22,121 nucleotides of DNA from Cochliopodium minus (lineage: Eukaryota; Discosea; Himatismenida; Cochliopodiidae), in the NCBI GenBank assembly GCA_024220525.1, contig JAMYWO010000410.1, forward strand, positions 1-22,121, written 5' to 3'. Within the stretch, counting starts at the first letter, position 1. Each line of letters begins with the position of its first letter. The notes beneath the pieces were generated by a model. It was given only the letters and a program-made list of their open reading frames with translations, did not search any database and was not told where the DNA came from. This document shows, in pieces, positions 9,701-18,164 of this stretch. Made by a program: the position numbers and the translations under genes.

Positions 9701-12700
9701 TCCTCCTCTACTGCAACCACTATAAAAAAAAGAGCCTCGAAAAAGAAATAGAGTTGGGATGCATCCTCTTTGAACAATCTCTTTTAAACAATAAAAATTT
9801 GACAAACATTAATGACAATTATGGTTTTGAAGTTTTGTTTCATCTTTCTTCTCTTCAAATAGACAATGAAAGGAGTAAAACTACTTTGGATGATAATCTT
9901 TCTTTTTTTTGGGAAAGTCTTTCTTCTCTTCTTTCTTCCAATTCTTTGTTTTTTGATTTTCTTTCTTATTCTTTCAAGAGGGAGCTTCTTTCTTGGTCTC
10001 CTTTCGGTAAAATTAAATTATTTTTCTTTTTTTTCCAAAAAAAAAATTAAATCAAAAATTTTACAAAATAAAATTTGAAAAAAAAAAAAATAAAATTTAT
10101 CAACATTTAAAAAATCAAATAAACAGAATTTATCAAAAACATTTTAAATTGTGTTTAAAAAATTAAATTAAAAAATACTAATTTAAAACTAAAATAAAAA
10201 TAAAAAGAAAAATTCAAAGTTAATACAGAATTAAAAAATTAAATTTTTAATAAAAAAAAAATTTAAAAAAATTAAATTTGAAAAAAAAATAATTCAAATT
10301 TTGAAAAAATAGGAGAGAGATTGATGAAAATAAAGAAAGAAGTGAAAGGAAAAAGAGTTTGGATCATGTACGAAGGATTTGAAGTGACAAGCAGAGTGAT
10401 GAGCAGTGGACATTTGGGATTGAGCAACAAGTATTTCGGGAAGTACATGGAAAGTTTCGATTCCATGCTGATCTCTCTAACCAAAGTCTCCAAAGAAGAA
10501 AGCAGAAAAGAAGTTCTCCCTTTTCTTTCTCCTCAGTTATTCCAAAACAAAGCATTGTTCTTTTTGAAAGTGATGGAGTTTATTGTTACTGGTGCTTTGT
10601 CTTCTTTGAATAGATCGCTTTCTTCTGTCACTCCCAAGTTCAGCTGCTTTTTTTTGGAGATGAATGCGCTTTTAAACACAAAACTGAAATCTTATTGTCC
10701 AGATCTCGTTTATTTCGATCGTGGTGCTTATCTCACTCTTCTTTTCATTTATCAGTTTTTGTTGTTTCCCATTCTTCACAATCCTAATCTTTACAGGAGG
10801 GGTTTTTACGATATCAAGATTATCGATTCTCTTTCTTCCATTCTCATCGATCTTCCCATGGTGGGATCCAAACAACTTCTCCTCCTTCTTTCCAACTCCA
10901 ATTCTGGTTTTTCATCAAGTACTTCCCCTTCCACTTTTCACCCTCCCTCCCCTCTTCAATCTCCCCTCTCTTCTAGCAATACTTCCTCTTCCAATCCCAA
11001 TTCTCCTCTTTCTCGTACTTCTTCTTCCGCTTTTCGTCCTCCCTCTCCTCTTCTCTCGCCTTCTTCTACGCATACTGGTACCACTTCTTCCTTGAAAAGT
11101 AGATCAGAATCCTCCATAAAATTTCAGAATTCAAACAATCTTTCTTTAAATAACGAGGAAAACATCGTTAATGGTTCTGATCCTTCTATTTCCACCAATT
11201 TTGTGAGCACTTCTCATCCTTCTCTTTCTGTTAACGAAAACAAAACAGATACCTCCAATAATACAAATGATAACAAAAACAATACAGATGATAACAAAAA
11301 CAAAACAGATACCTCCAATAATACAAATGATATCAAAAACAATACAGATGATATCAAAAACAATACAGATGATATCAAAAACAATACAGATGATAACAAA
11401 AGTAAAACAGATGATATCTCTCCCTCTAATAACGAAAATACCCCAGTTAAAAATAATGATATCCCTGTAAAAAATGATCATAAAACAGAATCCTCTGATG
11501 TAAATACCTCTGTTAGTGATACCATTTCTAAAAATGAGAAAACAGAATCTTCTAATGTAAATACCTCTGTTAGTGAGAGTATCAGTGAAGAGCCCCAAAC
11601 AAAGAAGATAAAGTACCACTGGATTTTTGAACCCCAAAAATATGAGGGAGATCATTTCGTCGGAAAGGGATTGTGCATTTATCATTTCGATGTCAACTGG
11701 GTCATTGCAAAAGAATCCATGCTCCAAAAGATTCTTTCTGTTCTCTTTGTATACAAAATTTTTATTTTTTTCAATATTGTTTTTTATTTTTAAATTATAA
11801 TTTTTTATAATTTTTATTTTTGAATTATAATTTTTTATAATTTTTATTTATTGTTTTTATTTTTTCTTTCTTTTTTGTTTTTTATTCAATTTTTTATTTT
11901 TTTTACTTAACAATTTTAAAACTTTTTTTTAAAAGATGCCAAACAAGAGAGAAAGAACAGAAAACAAAGTGTTTACAGTGGCAGAATGTATGATGTACAA
12001 TAACTATTTGATAAACCTTTACAAATATGTCAAAAGCCAAAGAAATGGATTGATCTCAAGAGTTTCTGATTATTCCTGCAAACTCATCAAAGAAATTTGT
12101 TTGGGAAATGTCTCCACCTGGATGGATAGAAACAGGTATTATTAAATTTTATAATTTTTTTTTTTGTTTCAAAATTTTGATAAATTAATTTTTTATTCAT
12201 TATTTTTTTATTTTTATTTTTATTTTATTTTTTATTTTTATCATTATTTTTAATTTTATATTTTTTATTTTATTTTTTATTTTTATCATTATTTTATATT
12301 TTTTATTTATTATTTTTTATTTATTATTTATTATTTTTTTTTGGAAATTTATTTTTAATTTTTTTAGTTTGAACAATTCAATAGTGAGTAATAATGAAGA
12401 TGATACAGAGAAAAAAATTTCAATCATAATGAACATGCACGCAAACAAAGTTCCCCCATTTGACGACAGTTTCTTCAAATTAGAAAGTGGAGAGGAAGAA
12501 TTCATTGTGAAAGACAGCAAGAACGAGAAAAGAGAAGTCAATTTTAATGTTTTTTTCAACTACATACCTCCCATTCAAACGCTTTCTCTTTTTTCTAATG
12601 TCAAAAAGAAATCTATGAAGACAGGTGACAAAATAAAGATGGTGAAGAAAAAAGTAGTGTTGGGTAGAGAGCTCAGAAAAGAATTGTTTCAGTGCAACAG

Positions 12701-15700
12701 TGTTTTTGACAAGTTGAAACAAATTAGCAACATTTCTCTCCTTAAAAACTCTTTTCACCAGTTCATTCTTTTCTACACTTCTTTTTATGAGCGTGTAGAT
12801 ATTCAGGATAACTCTTCTTTGATTCATCTTTCCAGCAATCTCCAATATTCCACTCTTCCTGAGAAATTGCTCACCTTGGAAAACAACAAGTTGAAAGTTT
12901 TGTTTCAATTTTGGATAGAGATGATGAATGCCAAGAAACAAGTCCTTTTGCCGACTCATTTGGAAGAATTGAAGGCCATTCTTCTTTTTCATTTCACTTA
13001 TAAAGATCATCTTACTTGTTTCCCTCCTTTTTTAAAGAGTTGGATTATCTACAATTTTGAGAAGAAAGATATTAAAGTGTGGAGTGTTCTTTACAAGGTG
13101 ATAGTGAATTATATCGAATCTCTTCTTTTCCCTTTGCTTTCTACTTTTTTGCATTCTTTAGAAAATAGGAAATTTATTTCTTCCCCTCTTTCTTCTCTTC
13201 CTTTTCTTTCTGATGGAGTCCCTACTTTTTTATCTCAGATCTCCTACTTTCTTATGTCTCCTAGTGTAACAAAACTTTCTTGGAAGCATCTTTTCAACGA
13301 TCATTATTTCATGAAAAACGAAGAGAAACGTGCTTTTTATCAATTTTTGGAAATGGTCAACCAAGGTTTTTCGGTTTCCAAAATATTAAAACCTTCCCCT
13401 CTTATTTCTTCTCTTTCTCTTATGTTTTATCTCACTAATTTGCCTTTTCCTATCGCAGATTCTTTTTCTTCTATTCTTTCTTCTTTTTTCCCTGTTGATG
13501 TTTCTCTTTATCAACCTCTTTCTTCTCACATTCCTTCTTTTTTCAATAACTCTTCCAATCCCAATAGTTCTTCTCCTCCAACAAATGTTAATCGTTTATC
13601 TAACAGGTTGTCTGTTACTAGCAATGAATTTACAAAATTACATTTGGAAGAGGAAAAAGAGATGGACAAAGATGATCTTTTATTTTTCATTTCTTCTTTA
13701 ACGACCAGACAAAAATCTCTTTTAAAATGGTTACTCCATCTGATGCATTCCCTTTCCTCTCTTTACCAATTGGAATCTCGTTCAAACAATAAAGTAAAGA
13801 TATACTCCAGTTGGTGCTATCAAATCTCTTCCATTCTTTTGTTTTCTTCATCAAGCAATCCTCTTTACTTTACTCCCCAAATGTCTCTCGATGTATCAAT
13901 GGCTTTTCATTCCTCCTCTTCTCCTTCCTCTCTTGATCAACCTCAACTCCCGATCCCCTTGACTGCACTTCCATCTCTTTCCATTCCCACCAATCATTCG
14001 GGAACTCTCCTCACTAAAAAGAAAGACAAAAAACCCACCCTTCATTCCAAATTATTTACCACTCTTCGTACTCCTTCTCCTAATAACTCCCCTACCCAAA
14101 CTCTTTCCTCTTCTCCTTCTCAGGCTAATCTTCTTTCTTCTTTAAATAAACCCAACACTAGTTTAATAGAGCAGGATCTGGCTATTGATGGGAAAGAAGA
14201 AAACGATATAAAAAGCAATATGTTTGATAGCAAAGATATTGTAGAGAAAGATACTAAATACAAGAAAAGCAAAAAAGAAAAAGAAGTGCAATTCAATGAA
14301 AATTATGAGAATAAAGAAGATAATGTAAATAACAATGTAAATAACCACCTCAATTCTTCTTTCACCACTTCTGGAGGAGAATATTTCACTCATGTTCCTC
14401 TGGATTCTTTGACTCCCATTACAAACTGTTCTCAATATCTGAACAATCCAACTCAAATAATCCAGCTTTTTTCTAATCTTCTTTTCCATCTCCACTCTTT
14501 TTCTTTTCTCCAATTCAACGTGGATCATTGGAAAAAAAGAAATGTGATTTGGTCGGTTTATCAAACCAAACCCTCCAACACTACTGAGGTAACACCCAGA
14601 ACTTCCAGCATTGACGAAGAAACAAACAAAAACTCTCCCGAAATTCAAGAAAATGAGAGCAAAGAAAATAAAGAAGAAAATGCAAAGGGAGAAGATGTGG
14701 AGGATGGAAACAAGTATCTTTTGGCGGGGGCAACTTTGGAAGAGATTTTGGGATTTTTGTTGAGCGATGGATACAATCATGTGGATAATTCTTACGTGAA
14801 AGTTTTCTTGCAAACACATCTCTATTTCACCACTTCTTCTGATGTTCTCTCCTACCTTTTTGAAAAATACCAAACCAAGTTTTATTCTGTTCCTAAAAAA
14901 GAGAAAAAAGAAGAGAAAAAAGGGGCTATAGGATTGACCGAAGATGAAAAGAGGATCTTCTTGGGAAGAAGAGAAAAGAGAAAGGAAAGAATCGTTTATA
15001 TTTTGACAGAATGGTTCACCAATGAAAACTTTTTAAATACTTCTTCGATTGATCAACCTTTTCTTAAACTCTTTTCTCAGTTTTTGGACTTTGCTTCAAA
15101 GGAAGAAAAGAAAGAGAAGAAGAGGGAAATCAGCAAAACAAAAATGCTGAAAAATTGTTATTCCCTCTTGGAAAAATACCACAAACAAAAAACCTTTGAA
15201 AATAAATTACAATCTAATCTCACCATCCTCACTGAATTGGAAGAAAACATCACTTTCATGGAAATTGATTCTTATGTTTTTGCCCAACAACTCATTTTGT
15301 ACGATGCAAAAATTTTTTCGAGTTTAAATCCCAAAGAATTACTCTTCAAAAATTGGAAACACGAAAAAACTTCTCCTACTCTCACTCTTTTTACCAAACA
15401 ATGGAATTCTGTTGTAAATTGGGTTGCCACTTTGATTGTAATGCAAAAAGATGTTTCAAAGCGTGTTCAATTGATAGAAAAACTTTTGAATATCGCCAAT
15501 TATTGTTGTACTTTCAATGATTTTCACTCTTGTTATGCCATTGTTGGAGGTAATTTTTAAATTTTTTTTTTTTTTGGATTTTGACATTTTTATTTTTATT
15601 AAAAAGGTTTGGGAACGGTGTCAGTTGATAGATTATCAAAAACTTGGCCACAAGTATCCAAATCTTCACAAGAAATCAAAAGTTATCTTGATCTTTTGTT

Positions 15701-16100
15701 TTCTCCTTCTAAAAATTATCAAAATCTGAGAAAGAAAATGGAATCTTTGAATCGTTCAATTCCACTAATACCATACACCGGTTTGATACAAAAGGATTTG
15801 TTTGCAATGGAAGAATCAAACGAAAATTTCATTTCAGAAGAAGAAATCACGAGAGTATCAAAGTTTGTTAATCTATCAAAAAGCCAAAAGATTATAAATT
15901 TTGAAAAGATGAGGCTTTTACATAAAGTTGTACAAAATGTGGTGAGTTATCAAAACAGATCTCCTTACAAATTCCCAATCAATCTTCCTATTACTGCCTA
16001 TATCAAACAACTTCCTCAAATAGGGGATGCTGATAAATTGTATGATTTGTCTTTGATCATTGAACCAAAGATCATCAATACAAATTCAAATACAAATTAA
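6772..16100 (+). CDS. RGS-RasGAP-RhoGAP-like-RasGEF multidomain signalling protein
   Basis: Eight exons (6772-8261, 8348-8818, 8977-9200, 9602-10006, 10313-11748, 11936-12135, 12368-15549, 15607-16100) agree in phase at all seven junctions and sum to 7,902 nt, 2,633 residues plus TAA. Domains in order: RGS (about 28-150); Ser/Asn-rich acidic linker; RGS-like segment (about 601-772, interrupted by low complexity); RasGAP (about 782-1055); Ser/Pro/Asn linker with a 7-residue repeat; unrecognised segment (about 1292-1517); RGS-like (about 1518-1677); RhoGAP-like (about 1691-1914); linker; REM (about 2191-2255); CDC25-type RasGEF (about 2361-2625). RasGEF domains load GTP on Ras-family GTPases, RasGAPs stimulate hydrolysis, and RGS domains bind G-alpha. 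I infer a receptor-proximal hub. From memory, Dictyostelium GflB, a G-alpha-stimulated Rap1 GEF, may be a partial analogue. Two adjoining genes remain possible until a transcript spans exons 5-7. Confidence 0.85.
6853..7221 (+). other. RGS domain 1
   Basis: Residues 28-150 fit the nine-helix RGS pattern: LLEYL near the start, a FLTEMGFEYENYFLLW block matching the FL-x-SEEN-x-x-FW signature (Asn57 at the G-alpha-contacting Asn, Trp62 at the Trp), FIANQIYKSLNQIYKFL for the AxxIYxxF helix, and NIFDDLQSFIGNEKFEMI for the FDEAQxxV helix. RGS domains bind activated G-alpha and usually speed its GTPase. The match is by eye. Confidence 0.75.
8658..9732 (+). other. RGS-like segment 2, split over three exons
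   Basis: NFTEAVEFILKEKTILLLF plus ESFLAL (exon 2), MFNDMMEYEKVML then LLSFRVNQIFSFYF (exon 3) and GVFNEMKENLKVTM then VNEFLLYCNHYK (exon 4) can be laid along the RGS helices FxxLL...FxxFL, FWxxxEEFKK, AxxIYxxFL and FDEAQxxV...FPRFLxSxxY. A Ser/Pro/Leu low-complexity run of about 45 residues sits in the middle. The canonical EEN signature is absent, so the fold is tentative. The LSFRVNQIFSFYF match argues against removing a 29-nt GT...AG stretch that starts at GTAAATCAG. Confidence 0.4.
9201..9601 (+). other. 401-nt T-rich intron of the RGS/RasGEF gene
   Basis: The donor is CAAC|GTAAAT and the acceptor is a run of A ending AAAAG|AGGAAG; the join is phase 1 and gives ...LLLQ-QEEKEKYKERM. Inside are T homopolymers and TTTTTATT repeats with no coding sign. 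An alternative pair, AGA|GTAAATCAG with acceptor AGAG|GAAG at 9603/9604, would also keep the frame and would drop the Ser/Pro-rich part of exon 3. The neighbouring intron at 10007-10312 (306 nt, donor GTAAAA, acceptor AATAG) is A-rich and equally empty. Confidence 0.65.
9760..10890 (+). other. RasGAP domain with arginine finger but no second arginine
   Basis: GAYLTLLFIYQFLLFP (1001-1016) aligns residue for residue with the RasGAP signature GAFLFLRFICPAILSP. Upstream, VTSRVMSSG places Arg891 (codon 10393-10395) at the arginine finger of FRANSLA. The gap from Arg891 to the signature position is 116 residues, against 114 in p120GAP and 115 in neurofibromin. The signature's own arginine is Leu1007 here (10741-10743). 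The helices between (KALFFLKVMEFIVTGAL; FFLEMNALLNTKLKSYCPDL) fit the family. A 306-nt intron splits the N-terminal part. Confidence 0.75.
11245..11415 (+). repeat. In-frame 7-residue coding repeat (TDDIKNN)
   Basis: The linker after the RasGAP domain repeats a 21-nt unit coding variants of TDDIKNN (TNDNKNN, TDDNKNK, TNDIKNN, then TDDIKNN copies). An older, longer unit starting DTSNNTND is itself duplicated around it. Just downstream, at about 11482-11586, KTESSDVNTSVSDTISKNE is followed by a near copy KTESSNVNTSVSESISEE. All copies stay in frame, so length changes are tolerated. Confidence 0.85.
12693..13172 (+). other. RGS-like segment 3
   Basis: Residues about 1518-1677 can be laid on the RGS pattern: SVFDKLKQISNISLLKNSF, then ENNKLKVLFQFWIEMMNAKK for the ENLxFWxExxxxK helix, HLEELKAILLFHF for AxxIYxxF, and KVWSVLYKVIVNYIE with LLFPLLSTFLHS for the terminal helices. 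An insertion of about 35 residues lies between the first helices and the ENNK block. Similarity is in hydrophobic spacing more than identity; another all-helical fold is possible. Confidence 0.4.
13212..13883 (+). other. RhoGAP-like domain without catalytic residues
   Basis: DGVPTFLSQISYFLM matches the GVPxFLxxxxxxLE start, SLMFYLTNLPFPI matches LLKxYLRELPEPL, and LTTRQKSLLKWLLHLMHSL matches LPxxNRxTLxxLLxHLxxV, followed by SNNKVKIYSSW for the NKMTxxNLA region. The GxFRxSG arginine finger aligns with LFNDHY (Asn1719, codon 13296-13298), the LLK lysine with a Met, and the LRELP arginine with Thr. Real RhoGAP activity is therefore unlikely; binding of a Rho-family GTPase or a structural role is possible. 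Confidence 0.6.
14712..16080 (+). other. REM plus CDC25-homology RasGEF catalytic module
   Basis: LAGATLEEILGFLLSDG and DNSYVKVFLQTHLYFTTS are a clear REM (RasGEF N) motif. The catalytic domain follows: SYVFAQQLILYDAKIFSSL, NPKELLFKNW, WNSVVNWVATLIV, KRVQLIEKLLNIAN, FNDFHSCYAIVGG-LGTV then SVDRLSKTW, IPLIPYTGLIQKDLFAMEES (the helical-hairpin region) and NFEKMRLLHKVV. All conserved blocks are present, so exchange activity is expected. Which GTPase it serves (Ras, Rap or Ral type) cannot be read from this. A 57-nt intron (15550-15606) cuts between the AIVGG and LGTV blocks. Confidence 0.93.
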
Positions 16101-16216
16101 TTTATATTAAAAAAAAAAATGTTTTATAATTCAAAATACAAAGTTCAAAATAATTTAATTTGGAGGATATCATTCAAATCAATCTTTTTTGAATGGGATA
16201 AAGATTTATTTTAATT
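16101..16216. terminator. Short convergent 3' spacer with an inverted repeat
   Basis: Only 116 bp separate the TAA of the RGS/RasGEF gene (+) from the TAA of Ku80 (-). cattcaaa (16171-16178) and tttgaatg (16188-16195) are perfect 8-bp inverted arms around a 9-bp spacer. TTTATT at about 16206, which reads AATAAA on the minus strand, may be the Ku80 poly(A) signal, meaning the 3' UTRs are tiny or overlap. A role of the hairpin in 3' end formation is inferred from position only. Confidence 0.35.
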
Positions 16217-18126
16217 TTATTCAATTTTATCAAACAAGTCATCAATGTCAATATCATCGTTGTCATTTGGTTGATTATTGTTGTTGTTTACATTATTTTG
16301 ATTCTCATCTTTTTCAAAAAACATGGTTGCTTGTGTATTGGTAAGATTGGAGTCGTCAGATTCGTCGATACTGATGGGGAAAATCTTGTTTTTTTCGAGG
16401 AAAAGAAAGAAATCATTTTTTCTTTTATTTTTGTAAAAAATTTTTGATTGATTCAAAAAAGAATTAAACTGGAGTGATTCTTCTTCTTCAATGCATCCCT
16501 TTCTCAAAACTTTTATTGCTTCTATCGCTTTCCCGTAAAATTGATTTCCGAGAGAATCATCAACAATTTGAAAAATTACTTTTTGCATTTGTTGAATGGC
16601 AGTGTCAACCAAATCAACATCCCTTCTTTTCATCATCTTTTCAAAATCATCAATGGGATGAATGGATCCAACAGAATCGACACCCCCAGAAAGAATGTTG
16701 GATAAAGAAAAAAAGTCTCCGCCTTCTGGATTGTTTTTCTGTTTTTTGTTGAGAGAAGATTGAACGTAAGAGGAGAGGTTTGTTTCTTTTTGAATGTTTT
16801 CTGTGAACATTTCGGACCAAAATGTTCTTTTTTTTGATTTTGCAGTGGTTTGAAGATTTGTGAACACAAAATTTTGTTTGAGAGAATGAATAGAAGAAGC
16901 ACTGTTTTGAAGGAGGAGGTTAGAAGGATTGATGTAATCAGAAATGAGGTTGTCGAGGGGGGGAATCTCTGATTTTTTGTTGGACAAAAAAGAATGTAAA
17001 GAAGAAAAGAGGGGTGCCGACTTTTTCCCTCCTCCCTTTCCCTTTCCCTCTCCTTCTCCTTCTCCCTCTCCTTCCTTTTCTTTTCTTATCTGATAATTGT
17101 AAAGAGCTCTGCTTTGGAGGGATTGATAAAAGTGTTGAAGGGTGGGATTAAACGTGTATTTTGGTTTTAAAAGAGAAAGGGGATTCATCTCTTCTTTCAC
17201 CTCTTCTTTATCATGGAGGTTGTAAGAGAGGGAAGAAAGGGAGGAGGAGGAGAGGGGAGTGTGGAGATCAAAGGAGAGGATGAAATCTCTCACAGAGGTT
17301 AGCTGTTGGGTGGAAGGTTTGAAGTTTTTTTTGGAGAGGGAAGGAGAAAGAGAAGGAAAGTGATAATGTCTCAAATCTTCTGCAAAAGGTAATTTATTGA
17401 AAATAAAATAATACACTGAATTATTATTATTCTCTGAATTATTATTATTATTATTTGAAGAAGAATTGGAAGAATTATCATTGGAAGGAGAAGCTTTTGA
17501 AATGGGAATCAATACACCCAACATCACTTTTGCATTTGCTCTTTTGATGAAACGAACGATGGCAAGGGATTTAGTTTCAATCATTGCTTCTATGAGGGAG
17601 GAGATTCCCACATTTGATTCTTCATCATTTCCCACTATCACCTCGCTTTCTCCCATAAAGTTTTCTCTTGGCACTGCATTCATGTCACAAAAACCAATCA
17701 ACCACATCCCTTTCTCTCCACTCTTGTATTCCAACACTTTTTCATCCATAAAATCGAATGGAATCAATGATCTTCCGTACTTGTATCTTTTTTTTTTCAG
17801 AAAAATTTTTTTACATTTTAAATTTTTTAATCATTTCTTCAATTATTCTTTTTTTTTTATTAAATATTAATTTTTTTTCATTTTTTTTTTACCCTTTAGA
17901 TAAATTTTTTTTGTCGATTTTGACACCAGATTCCAAAACACTTTCATAATTTCTTTCCATTTTAACTTTGAATTCCCTCCCTCCATTCTCCTCTTCTTCC
18001 TCCTCCTCCTCTCCTTCATTGTCCTCCTCCTCTATCTCTTCTTCCTCCTCTCCTCCTCTCCCCTTTCCTTTTCTCTTTTTTTTGTTAATATTATTATTGT
18101 TACTGTTAATGTTATTGTTGTTATTA

Positions 18127-18164
<38 letters not shown>

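Noticed and set aside
14163-14873. 236-codon minus-strand open frame inside exon 7 of the RGS/RasGEF gene
   Set aside because: It is antisense to the linker and REM region, which has clear homology on the plus strand.
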